Shown one piece after another: positions 13,954 through 22,700 of a stretch of 40,304 nt of DNA. The notes under the pieces are model-generated. The model was given only the letters and a program-made list of their open reading frames with translations. It made no database searches and had not been told where the DNA came from. A program made the position numbers and the translations under genes. Position 1 is the first letter of the stretch, and the number at the start of each line of letters is the position of its first letter. The DNA is from a virus: IMG/VR virus record IMGVR_UViG_3300010883_000102, positions 1 through 40,304 of that record, one strand, 5' to 3'.

Positions 13954-14262
13954 ATGGATCTACAGAATAATCAGGTGGCTGTTGTAGTCACAGAAACTGA
14001 TCCCGAGAACGACGGCTATACAGCCGAGATCTTTGACCCCCAGAAAGGGGAAGACGGCGCCCCATCAGATATGGGACGCATCTGCCAAGCATTGCTTTAT
14101 GTCCTTTTCAACAAGCCTGCCGTTCTCCACGAAGCATATGAAGAGATGCTTGCGGCCTACACTGCTCGGGTGCAGAAAATGGAGAAGGAGAAGAGCGGTG
14201 CCATTGACGTGGAAACCAAGAGCAAGCTCTCGGTAGTCAATGGTGGTAAGGCCGATGGGTAA
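13954..14262 (+). CDS. Hypothetical protein (102 aa)
   Basis: ATG 13954 with GAAAGGAAG upstream. The N-terminal half is acidic and probably beta-stranded (MDLQNNQVAVVVTETDPEND), and the middle is helical (ICQALLYVLFNKPAVLHEAYEEM). No known motif. It overlaps the phosphoesterase start by 8 bases, so the two are likely coupled. Confidence 0.75.
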   Translation: MDLQNNQVAVVVTETDPENDGYTAEIFDPQKGEDGAPSDMGRICQALLYVLFNKPAVLHEAYEEMLAAYTARVQKMEKEKSGAIDVETKSKLSVVNGGKADG

Positions 14263-15037
14263 CACGCATCTTGTAATCGGAGACAGCCATGCTCATCCAG
14301 ATCAGCCCAACGACAGATACGACTGGCTCGGTCAGCTGGTTATGGATGTTAGGCCGGACGTAATCATCGACATTGGGGATTGGGCAGACATGCCCTCTCT
14401 CTCGTCGTATGACCGGGGCACGAAGAACTTCGAGGGTAGACGGTACAAGAAGGACGTTAAGGCAGCCCTGGACGCCCGTAAGCGCTTTGCGGCACCAATG
14501 AATGAGTACAATGCCCAGAGAGCTCGTAACAAGAAGGCACAGTACACACCTCGCATGGTTTTCATTGAAGGGAACCATGAAGATCGCATCCGAAGAGCGA
14601 TCAACCTACAGCCTGAACTGGAAGGCGCTATCGACATTCAGGACCTGGGGTACAAGAAGTATGGGTGGGAGTACCATCCCTTCAAGGAGATGGTAACTAT
14701 TGATGGAATCACTTATTGCCATTATTTTACTAGCGGTATTATGGGCCGGCCTATTTCTAGCGATCACCCGGCCGCTGCACTGGTGCTTAAAAAGCATATT
14801 AGTGCTACTGCTGGGCATTCCCACGTACTGGACTACAGTGTCCGTACTAGGGGTGATGGAACGAAACTTCATGGGCTAGTGGCAGGCTGCTACTTTGACT
14901 ACCACATGGACTGGGCTGGTGACTCTAACGCCATGTACTGGCGTGGTATTTGCGTGTGTAGGAACGTGGAGAATGGGGAGTATGATCTTGAGACTATTAA
15001 CATACGCACAATACAACGTGAATATGGAGAGGTTTGA
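14255..15037 (+). CDS. Calcineurin-like metallophosphoesterase (260 aa)
   Basis: Has the ordered motifs of the family: GDSHAHPD (D10, H12), DIGDWAD, GNHEDRI and GHSH near residue 189, which together bind two metal ions. It hydrolyses phosphoester bonds; the substrate could be nucleic acid, nucleotides or protein. The frame reaches back to 14240, but ATG 14255, with GGTAAGG upstream, fits the conserved first motif. Placed after the nuclease genes and before MazG and the reductase, it may trim nucleotides or DNA ends. Confidence 0.88.
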   Translation: MGNTHLVIGDSHAHPDQPNDRYDWLGQLVMDVRPDVIIDIGDWADMPSLSSYDRGTKNFEGRRYKKDVKAALDARKRFAAPMNEYNAQRARNKKAQYTPRMVFIEGNHEDRIRRAINLQPELEGAIDIQDLGYKKYGWEYHPFKEMVTIDGITYCHYFTSGIMGRPISSDHPAAALVLKKHISATAGHSHVLDYSVRTRGDGTKLHGLVAGCYFDYHMDWAGDSNAMYWRGICVCRNVENGEYDLETINIRTIQREYGEV

Positions 15038-15098
15038 CCTGTATATCACGCTTGCGTTTATCTGTTACATGGGCGTCACTTACATCATTACGCACTGA
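15024..15098 (+). CDS. Putative membrane micropeptide (24 aa)
   Basis: ATG 15024, inside the end of the phosphoesterase gene, encodes MERFDLYITLAFICYMGVTYIITH, almost one membrane span. Its stop is one base before the next gene's GTG. No strong ribosome binding site is seen, so re-initiation after the overlapping gene would be needed. Function unknown. Confidence 0.45.
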   Translation: MERFDLYITLAFICYMGVTYIITH

Positions 15099-15099
15099 C

Positions 15100-15282
15100 G
15101 TGACAACTATCGAAGAAGACATCGCCAATCGCAGGACGCTAGGGATGGAGCGCTACGGGGTGCCTTTAGAAGAGGCACCCTACTCCTACCCCGAGCTTCT
15201 TGTCGAGGCTTACGAGGAGGCCCTCGATCAAGTAATTTACATAAAAGAGTTGATTAGGAGATATAATGACTCAAACATTTAA
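15100..15282 (+). CDS. Small MazG-associated protein (60 aa)
   Basis: GTG 15100 directly follows the preceding stop. The region RRTLGMERYGVPLEEAP followed by LVEAYEEALDQVIYIKELI resembles the small helical domain seen beside or fused to MazG-type nucleotide pyrophosphohydrolases in phages (RxxxGxxKYGxxL then DAYEEALD). It overlaps the next, MazG-like gene by 17 bases, which supports a joint role in nucleotide metabolism. Confidence 0.65.
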   Translation: MTTIEEDIANRRTLGMERYGVPLEEAPYSYPELLVEAYEEALDQVIYIKELIRRYNDSNI

Positions 15283-15709
15283 CGACATGGTAAAGGAATT
15301 TCACACCACGTTTGGGATGACTGTGAATGGCCCAGTTACATACGATGAGATTGCGTTTCGCATGCGGCTGATGGCCGAGGAGTTCCGGGAGGTTTCAGAG
15401 GCTGCCGAGAACTTGGCTGTTGCCGCCGACGCTATCAAGGTGTGGGACGATGACGAGCATATTACCTCCCAATTCATTGAGTACATGCAGGCTCTGGCCA
15501 AGGAGCTTGTGGACTTGCAGTACGTTGCCGAAGGCACAGGTGTGTCCCTTGGGTTCAACATGGATGCTGGTAGGGCACTTGTGCATGAGGCCAACATGAG
15601 TAAGCTTGGGGCTGACGGCAAGCCTGTGTTACGAGAAGATGGCAAGATCATGAAGTCCAACATGTACAAACAGGCTGACATGTTCTCCGTCCTTCCGAGG
15701 GCTAGTTGA
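15266..15709 (+). CDS. MazG-like nucleotide pyrophosphohydrolase (147 aa)
   Basis: An all-helical protein with the acidic metal-binding set of the family: MAEEFREVSEA (ExxE) and KELVDLQYV (ExxD). It then has the phage-type tail NMSKLGADGKPVLREDGK, usual in phage MazG-like proteins. Members hydrolyse (d)NTPs to monophosphates, clearing unwanted nucleotides or affecting (p)ppGpp. ATG 15266 has TAGGAG upstream. Its stop overlaps the reductase start (TGATG), tying it to nucleotide supply. Confidence 0.82.
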   Translation: MTQTFNDMVKEFHTTFGMTVNGPVTYDEIAFRMRLMAEEFREVSEAAENLAVAADAIKVWDDDEHITSQFIEYMQALAKELVDLQYVAEGTGVSLGFNMDAGRALVHEANMSKLGADGKPVLREDGKIMKSNMYKQADMFSVLPRAS

Positions 15710-17391
15710 TGGTACCATTTAAGTCACAGACTAACCCAGCCTTCCGGTCCAAGTTTGCCGAGGATATCTTCAACAACAAGTACAGGCATGAGGGGGCGCA
15801 TACGTGGCACGAGCTTTCCAACGCCCTGGTTGATAACGTGTGTGAAGACTACCTTGGCAAAGACACTAAAGACGCACTGAAGGAGGCCATCAGGGAAATG
15901 AAGTTCATCCCTGGTGGTCGCTACCTGTACTACGCCAACCGCAAACGCCGCTTCTTCAACAACTGCTTTCTGCTGAAGGCTGAGGAAGATACAAGAGAAG
16001 ATTGGGCCAACCTGTCATGGAAAACAGAGTTGTGCCTAGCCAGTGGTGGTGGTATTGGCGTCGATTACAGCGTGTACCGACCCCAGGGCTCTCTAATTCA
16101 TGCCACAGGTGGTACAGCGTCGGGACCTGTGCCCAAGATGGAGATGATTAACTCTATAGGGGCAGGCGTTGTTCAAGGGGGTTCAAGGCGCAGTGCCATG
16201 TACGCCTCTCTCAACCACAAGCACGACGATATTGACACGTTCCTGACTGTCAAAGACTGGCACAACATGAAGATCCCGGGGACTGACAAAACATTCTGGG
16301 ATGCGAAGTCCGCTGACTTTGACTTCAGATGCCCGATGGACATGACTAACATCTCAGTCAACTACGATACGGAGTGGCTGACTAACTACTGGAACACAGG
16401 GGATACTGGTGCGGTATTTAAGAAGAATGTACTACAAGCATGTAAAACAGGAGAGCCTGGATTCTCCTTTAACTTCTTTTCAAAAGAGCACGAAACGCTT
16501 AGGAACGCTTGCACAGAAGTCACATCTGAAGATGACTCAGATGTATGTAATCTGGGGTCCATCAACCTATCCAGAATTTCTAGCCTGGATGATCTTCGCA
16601 ATGTTGTTGATCTCGCTGTAGCATTCCTATTGTGTGGCACACTGACAGCTGAACTTCCGTATGAAAAGATCCGCACTGTTAGGGCGAAGAACAGACGCTT
16701 GGGCCTTGGTCTTATGGGCATTCACGAGTGGCTGTTGGCGAGAGGATATGAGTACGAAGTCAACAACGAACTGCGAAAATGGCTCGTCGTCTACAAAGAA
16801 GAGTCCGAAGTCGCATCTAGAAAGTACTGTGATGATCTCAGTATCTCAAGACCCGTTGCCCTCAGAGCTATCGCTCCTACCGGCACCATTGGCATTCTTG
16901 GGGGGACTACTACTGGGATTGAGCCTCTCTTTAGCGTGGCTTACAAACGCCGTTACCTGAAGGGTAAACGCTGGCACTACCAATACGTGGTGGACAGCGC
17001 AGCCCAGGAGATCATCGACAGGTACGGTGTGGACCCGGACAGCATTGACACGGCACTAAACATGGCAGGGGATTATGAGAAGCGTATCAAGTTCCAGGCT
17101 AGAGTGCAGAAGTACGTTGACCAATCCATCTCAAGCACTATTAACCTACCCTCTTGGGGCACGGAGGCTAACAATGAAGACACAGCTGAGAAATTTGCCG
17201 GACTACTTGCTGATTATTCTCACAGTCTGCGTGGCCTCACTGTATATCCTGATGGTAGTAGAGGGGGGCAACCCATCACCAACGTGCCATACGCCGAGTG
17301 CGTAGACAGACTAGGTGAGGAATTTGAAGAGCATGTGGTAACACACGACGTGTGTGAGATCACAGGGAAAGGGGGCGTCTGTGGGGTGTAA
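15709..17391 (+). CDS. nrdJ: Class II (adenosylcobalamin-type) ribonucleotide reductase (560 aa)
   Basis: Makes deoxyribonucleotides for phage DNA. Seen: redox cysteines in NNCFLL (C86) and VCNLGSINL (C280), the radical site NACTE (N266, C268, E270), the phosphate-binding segment APTGTIGILGGTTTGIEPLFS typical of B12-dependent enzymes, and a C-terminal cysteine pair (C549, C558) that reloads the active site. No separate small subunit or activase gene is nearby, consistent with class II, which needs cobalamin from the host. No ATP-cone is visible. ATG 15709 overlaps the MazG stop and has GAGG upstream. Class assignment is by motif only. Confidence 0.88.
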   Translation: MVPFKSQTNPAFRSKFAEDIFNNKYRHEGAHTWHELSNALVDNVCEDYLGKDTKDALKEAIREMKFIPGGRYLYYANRKRRFFNNCFLLKAEEDTREDWANLSWKTELCLASGGGIGVDYSVYRPQGSLIHATGGTASGPVPKMEMINSIGAGVVQGGSRRSAMYASLNHKHDDIDTFLTVKDWHNMKIPGTDKTFWDAKSADFDFRCPMDMTNISVNYDTEWLTNYWNTGDTGAVFKKNVLQACKTGEPGFSFNFFSKEHETLRNACTEVTSEDDSDVCNLGSINLSRISSLDDLRNVVDLAVAFLLCGTLTAELPYEKIRTVRAKNRRLGLGLMGIHEWLLARGYEYEVNNELRKWLVVYKEESEVASRKYCDDLSISRPVALRAIAPTGTIGILGGTTTGIEPLFSVAYKRRYLKGKRWHYQYVVDSAAQEIIDRYGVDPDSIDTALNMAGDYEKRIKFQARVQKYVDQSISSTINLPSWGTEANNEDTAEKFAGLLADYSHSLRGLTVYPDGSRGGQPITNVPYAECVDRLGEEFEEHVVTHDVCEITGKGGVCGV

Positions 17392-17950
17392 GAAAGTTCT
17401 TGTGGCCTGCGAGTTCTCTGGTGTTGTCAGAGATGCATTTGTGGCAGCTGGCCATGATGCCATGTCGTGCGATCTTGAACCTGCAACGTCACCAGGATGG
17501 CACACACAGGGTGACGTGCGGGACTTTTTGAATGATGGGTGGGATTTAATGATTGCCCACCCACCGTGCGATCATCTAGCCATATCTGGAAACAGATGGT
17601 ACTACGACAAACCGGAACTGAGACAGGCAGCAATGGAGTTCGTTGTCGGCTTGTATGAATCTCCGGTACCAATGGTAGCCGTGGAGAATCCTGTTGGTAG
17701 ATTGTCAACGATGTGGAGAAAGCCAGACCAGTATGTGCAGCCCTGGATGTTTGGCCATGGTGAGACAAAGAAGACAGGGTTGTGGTTGAAGAACTTGCCG
17801 AAGCTGGAACCAACAGACGTTGTTTGCGGCAGAAAGGGTGCTACAGTGAAGATGCCAGATTCAAAGGGTAGGAAGCAGAAACGCTCCATAACCTACGCAG
17901 GTATAGCCAAAGCAATGGCAGAACAGTGGGGGTGCCTTGCTAATGTCTAA
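17381..17950 (+). CDS. DNA cytosine-C5 methyltransferase-like protein (189 aa)
   Basis: Seen: an SAM-binding start (KVLVACEFSGVVRDAFVAAGH), the motif IV loop HPPCDHLA with the catalytic Cys (P61-P62-C63) and motif VI VENPVG (E102-N103-P104). It is much shorter than restriction-linked C5 methyltransferases and lacks an obvious target-recognition domain, as is common in phages. It may modify phage DNA against host restriction. GTG 17381, with AAAGGGGG just upstream, overlaps the reductase stop; GTG 17354 is the longer alternative. Confidence 0.8.
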   Translation: MGCKKVLVACEFSGVVRDAFVAAGHDAMSCDLEPATSPGWHTQGDVRDFLNDGWDLMIAHPPCDHLAISGNRWYYDKPELRQAAMEFVVGLYESPVPMVAVENPVGRLSTMWRKPDQYVQPWMFGHGETKKTGLWLKNLPKLEPTDVVCGRKGATVKMPDSKGRKQKRSITYAGIAKAMAEQWGCLANV

Positions 17951-18185
17951 AAATGAAGTAGTGCTGGACAGGTTCACTCTCATCCTGACCACCAAGGGCA
18001 AGATCCTGTTCGAGAGAGAAGGCATACCCCTAGAGTGCCACAGCGAGTTTCTAGAGATTTTGAATGCAAAGGACAGAACATTACAGTACCTTATGGAGAT
18101 GGTTGACACAGCGTTGACTGGGCTCACGAGGAAGCTGGAAATTCTGCATGGTGACAATCGTGAGACTGTACCTGTACAAGAATAA
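17943..18185 (+). CDS. Hypothetical protein (80 aa)
   Basis: ATG 17943 overlaps the methyltransferase stop by 8 bases. The product is helical and charged (LNAKDRTLQYLMEMVDTALTG), with no known motif. It overlaps the next gene by 38 bases. Function unknown. Confidence 0.65.
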   Translation: MSKNEVVLDRFTLILTTKGKILFEREGIPLECHSEFLEILNAKDRTLQYLMEMVDTALTGLTRKLEILHGDNRETVPVQE

Positions 18186-18501
18186 CTTCTGCGATCCACA
18201 GAGGAATATCGGTACCGCCAAGATGTTTGAGGCTGCTGCTGACCTGGATGCCTACCTGAAGTTTTTTGTAGCGTCCATGGCAGTCAGTGGTCTTAACAAC
18301 TGGCGAGCTTTCGTTACAAACGACAACATTGATTTTGAAGCTGTTGACCACTTCGTACTAATGGACGAGGAATATGGCCTAGGCATCAACAAGGACAAGG
18401 TATCTGAGATCAATCTGAAAGATATCAAGAAGGATATCGACAAGGTGTACTCGGAAGCCAACGCAAAAAGAGAGGCAGCCAAGAAAGCCGCCCAAACCTA
18501 A
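18148..18501 (+). CDS. Hypothetical protein, last rightward gene (117 aa)
   Basis: ATG 18148, inside the previous gene, with GAGGAAGC upstream. The N-terminal half mixes short strands and helices (MVTIVRLYLYKNNFCDPQ); the C-terminus is a lysine/glutamate-rich helix (DIKKDIDKVYSEANAKREAAKK). It ends just before the bidirectional terminator. No family recognised. Confidence 0.7.
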   Translation: MVTIVRLYLYKNNFCDPQRNIGTAKMFEAAADLDAYLKFFVASMAVSGLNNWRAFVTNDNIDFEAVDHFVLMDEEYGLGINKDKVSEINLKDIKKDIDKVYSEANAKREAAKKAAQT

Positions 18502-18512
18502 CACCACATACT

Positions 18513-18550
18513 AAAAGCCCCAGTTCTTAATTGAGCTGGGGCTTTTTTTT
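18513..18550. terminator. Bidirectional terminator between the two arms
   Basis: AAAAGCCCCAG (18513-18523) pairs with CTGGGGCTTTT (18536-18546), 11 bp, with a 12-base loop. It is followed by T on the rightward strand and, because of the A run at the left, by TTTT on the leftward strand. It sits between the converging arms and would stop transcription from both sides. Confidence 0.93.
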
Positions 18551-18557
18551 AACTTTT

Positions 18558-18740
18558 TTAACTTTTTTTGGCTTTTTTTATCCTTAGATATAGTAGGTAC
18601 AGGCCACCCAAGGCTAGTACTATGTTAAGCAGTATCGCGGTGATATCCGCGACTTCATGTAGCATAGCCATACCTACCCCCGTTGAACCTGCAACAGCGG
18701 CTACGAACCCAACTGCGAGGTCTGATTTTCCATTAAGCAC
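18558..18740 (-). CDS. Holin-like small membrane protein (60 aa)
   Basis: The frame starts at TTG 18755, but GTG 18740, which overlaps the tail fibre stop (TAGTG) and has GGGGGGA six bases upstream, is preferred. Two hydrophobic segments (about residues 8-23 and 27-47) are followed by a basic tail RIKKAKKS. This layout fits a small two-span holin, which would form membrane lesions at the end of infection. It is the last gene of the late unit. No endolysin is found beside it, so the role is inferred from topology and position only. Confidence 0.6.
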   Translation of the reverse strand: MLNGKSDLAVGFVAAVAGSTGVGMAMLHEVADITAILLNIVLALGGLYLLYLRIKKAKKS

Positions 18741-19741
18741 TAAATGTCCCCCCAAATTACGATGGTGATGGCATCAGGGTCTACCGCTGTTTCGGCACCA
18801 CCTGTGCATTGTACTGTTGTTGTTGTTGTTGTCTGGGACTTGCCCATGGCCCTGGCCTGTGAAGAATGCAGGGCCGTTACAAGCACACCATATGTGGTCG
18901 TGGACATAGCGATGCTCCATGTAACTACGTAAACCCCTGTGCTAGTTCTGGAAATAGAGGTACAGTTGTAGCTTTCACTTATGGTTGGTGTCGAGCTGGA
19001 GGTATCTGTGAATCTAATCCAGGCTTTGGGCATTAGGGGGTGGAAGTACATATTGCCAACACTGGATAGCACGGCTGCGCTGGTACCTGTCTCCATCTCA
19101 GCCTGCGTAGCTAACTCCACTGCGCCGATGGCAGTTGTTGAAGCGGCGGGTAGGTGCGCTGCGGCCAGTGTCGCCCAAGCAACATCCGTGCCGTTTGTGG
19201 CTACAACCTGATTGGCCGTGCCAACAGCCAGCCTAGCCGCAGCAGGGGAGGCATTGGTGTAGACAATATCGCCACGGGTGGTAACAACGTTTTCCTGCGC
19301 GGACAAGTTGCTACGGGCTGTGGCGGCTGTGGTAACATCCGACAAATTGTTGGTGGCGACCAGGAACGAGCCAGAGCCTGAGGCGAAGGTCTCCCACTTG
19401 GCAGCTGCCAAGTCTGGGGAGAACGTACCTGAAGTGTGGGCCACCACACAGATGTATGTGGTATTTGTGACGAATACCAGATCGTTAACAACATATGCTG
19501 TGGACGTGGCCCATGCGCCCTTCCAATCCACACCCACGACAGTACCTGAGAATGTGGCATTACGAAGGGTTTTGCCCCCCAGGTCGATGTCTCCTGTAGC
19601 GGTGTTGTTGGACCCGCCTGTCCCACTCAACCCTATAACCGTGTCAAATGCATCCCTAAGCGCCTGGAAATTGCCATTAAGGGTATCTGGATCGTACTTA
19701 GCCCCAGCCGCGACTGTTGTAATAGTTGGTCTATCTGCCAT
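18740..19741 (-). CDS. Tail fibre protein (333 aa)
   Basis: Virion protein probably used for host attachment. The N-terminal region (MADRPTITTVAAGAKYDPDTLNGNFQALRDAF) is a short helical domain of the kind seen at the start of phage fibres. Next is a module with WKGAW and TAYVVNDLVFVTNTTYICVVAHTSG, resembling small carbohydrate-binding repeats. The rest is rich in Ser, Thr, Ala and Gly with TAAIGAVELATQAE, a typical fibre segment. ATG 19741 has AGGAG upstream. In T7 the fibre gene likewise follows the last internal virion gene. Confidence 0.85.
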   Translation of the reverse strand: MADRPTITTVAAGAKYDPDTLNGNFQALRDAFDTVIGLSGTGGSNNTATGDIDLGGKTLRNATFSGTVVGVDWKGAWATSTAYVVNDLVFVTNTTYICVVAHTSGTFSPDLAAAKWETFASGSGSFLVATNNLSDVTTAATARSNLSAQENVVTTRGDIVYTNASPAAARLAVGTANQVVATNGTDVAWATLAAAHLPAASTTAIGAVELATQAEMETGTSAAVLSSVGNMYFHPLMPKAWIRFTDTSSSTPTISESYNCTSISRTSTGVYVVTWSIAMSTTTYGVLVTALHSSQARAMGKSQTTTTTTVQCTGGAETAVDPDAITIVIWGDI

Positions 19742-19782
19742 TATTTGTTTGCTCCTATCCTTTTTTCCAGGTTAATCGTAAG

Positions 19783-22700
19783 TTACTGCACAACCCCGCT
19801 GTGTTCCAGCAGTGCATTGTAAAATAGGTCCCATGTGTCACTAACAATACTGCCAGTCAGCAAACCCTTTTCACCTAAGCCATATGAGTTGATAACATTT
19901 CGTGTGCTAAGTAGTTCCTCTACAGTATCGGCAACAATGATGTTCTGGGCGAGGGTGTCTCCGTCAGCCGCAAGGTAGCGCCGGACCTGGTCCTGCCTGT
20001 ACGAGCTGATGGCGTCCTTAAACTTTTTGATATCGGAGTACTCCTCGTACTCATCCCCAAGCTTACCGGGCATGATGCCAAGATAAGCCTGCCACAGCCT
20101 TGACGGTGTGGCTTCAAGGTGGGTCTCACGCCCAGTGCTGGAACGGAATGTGTCATATTGTGAGGGGTTCATTACACCAAACTCAGGCTCTAAAATTGAG
20201 TTGTCCTGCGACGTGATTCCACGCACAACCGCCCCGACCATCGCGTTAGCCTTGCCGACGTTACGGGCGATCTTAAACAATTCCATCACTGCCCTGTCCC
20301 CGGCTTCTTCTCCTGTGGCTCCGAACATCTCTTGTGCTGTAGCCTCGTAAACTTCTGGGCCTTCACTATGGGCCATCATGAGGGTGCACCATGAGGCGAT
20401 GTTGAGGTAATTCATGTCCCCAATTCTGGCCCCAGCCCGGACCAAATCAGCCAAAACACTCACAGCAACAATCACATCTTCAGCGTTTTCCATCATGCTG
20501 GCCGACTCAGATACAAAGTTACCAAGGGCTACACGGTTCGTGAGCTGTATCTCGTCGTTAGTAAGTCTGGAAATACCGCCCTTAGTAAGAAGCTTCCTTA
20601 ATAGCTCTGGCTTCATACCGTACTTGGAAGCTGTTTCTGGGGCCATGCTCAAAACCATGGTGGCGGCATCATCCACCAGCTCCTTGGAAATATTTGTGTA
20701 GAAGTCAACCTTAGAGGGGCTGCTGTCGAACAGAGAGTAGATTCTGTCCCCGGCCCACACAAGATCATTAATCAGCGGTATGCCAGCTGTACCCCACAGC
20801 GCAACAAGAGCTGTAGCAGCACCGAACTTCTCTTTGAAGCTAAGCTCCGCAGTCTCAAAGACATGCATACCCTTAGGCAGAACCTGCTTGAACTGCAAGA
20901 ACACAGAGCCTACACCACTCATTCCTTCCAGCTGGCCAGCCCTACCCATGTTCAGGGCTGTGATCTTGGCTTTGTCCGTAACGAGACGGAGGAACACCTC
21001 ATCGTCTATCTTGCCCTTGAACGGCGTCTTGCCATCCAGGCCCATGAGCTTCCCTTCCGAGAAAAGCTTCATGGCGTTTCTCCGCCATGTGTAGAAAGCG
21101 ATAAGCCTATTTGTGGCCTCACCCAATCTAAACGGTGCACTGTGCGAGCCCTTGGCAATTTGCTTGCTCTTACCCCAGAAACCAAACCCAGGCTTGTGAA
21201 TTGTTTTCAGGGAGTTATACATATCAGTTGTACGCACATCCTCCAGATAGCCACTGCGCTTGACAGCAAGCTCAAGATCCAAAGCCCACTTGGGCATTTT
21301 GATGTCTGACTTGATGGATCTAGCCGCAGCAATACCCGACATAGCAACCAAGTCTCTCATAGCCCCGATGCCATGTATGGGATGCGCGCCTATCGTCATA
21401 GCTAGCTGGGACCCCTGTACAACGTACTGCGCTGTGCTAAAGGCCAGGAGCTTGTTGAAAGCAACTGTTCCTCTGAGAAAACCAATAGCTCCTGTTATCG
21501 TCGGAACTGCACCGCCGTCAAGAACACGGGCCACTGCCCTCTGCGCCAGATTGCCATTAGTAGCCAAATGGAGCATCTTGCCCTCAAGGTAGTTGTCAAT
21601 CCAGCGCTCATGACGCGTCTTCTGCGTGATGGATCTCTGCAACCACTTGTGGTATTTCGCAGCCTCAGCGCGTAATCTCAATGTATCGTCCAGGGGAATG
21701 GCCTTCCTATCTTTGCCAGAACCAGTGAAACGCGATGGCTGAGACTCCACAGAATGGATGTAGTCCCTATCCATCCAGTGTTTGTTTTGGTCCACAACCT
21801 CACCATATCTACCACCCGTCTTCATCATCGACAGGGCGTAATCACGCCAGTCACCCGAACCAGACTTTCTGGCCACGCCAGCGAAGTATTCGGAGATAGC
21901 AGAAGATGTATCAAACACCGGGGCAGGCTTGTTACCAGCACCCAGTAGGGCATTATCGGCCCTCTGTCCTGTGAATGCACGGCGAAGGTTAGAGCCATCA
22001 AACATGTCCAACACAACTTTCAGCTGGCCCGCGTCAAGACCAGAACCGTTTAGGGCCTTCTTGATGTTTGCCATAGTGGTGTCGTCAGCAATGTCTATAA
22101 GCTTCTTGGTATTACCAAGAACACCAAACTGACCCATGTTTGTGGAACTATCCCACTTGTTGTAGATAGCCACCTGATTGGCCTCCAAGGCCCCGTCTGT
22201 CTCTTTAGCATGCTCGAGAGCTTCGCGTCTGGTTCCAAATGCATGTGTTCTGGTTATGGTGCCGGCAGTGGCGTCGATAACAGTGACATGGTATCTGGCG
22301 TTCTTATAGATACGCGGGATGTAGCCAGAGATGGCACCAAGCACAGACTTCAATTCCTTTAGCTCCGACTTATGTACGATGCGGTCAACCTGCTTGTTAG
22401 ATGAGTTTGTGGCAACCTCTCGGATGCGTACCATGCCCTTTTCCACCATTTCGGCTGTCAGGATCTTGTCTCCTTTGCCCACCTCAGCCAGTCTGGTTAC
22501 ATTGACGGGTATGTTGCCCCACTGCTTAATACCCTTCTCTGTCATCTCTCTGGTGGTGGCCCTATCCAAAACGAAGTGCCCAATATCCATGGCTTTCCTG
22601 ATAGCGTAGTAAGCATCTGTGACCCTTGGTGTTCCATCCTTACCAAGCATCCTCAAGATGTCTTTCTCAAAGTACACTGTGCCATCCTCCGCACCCTTTT

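Noticed and set aside
18740-19741. Diversity-generating retroelement acting on the tail fibre
   Set aside because: No reverse transcriptase gene or template repeat is found.
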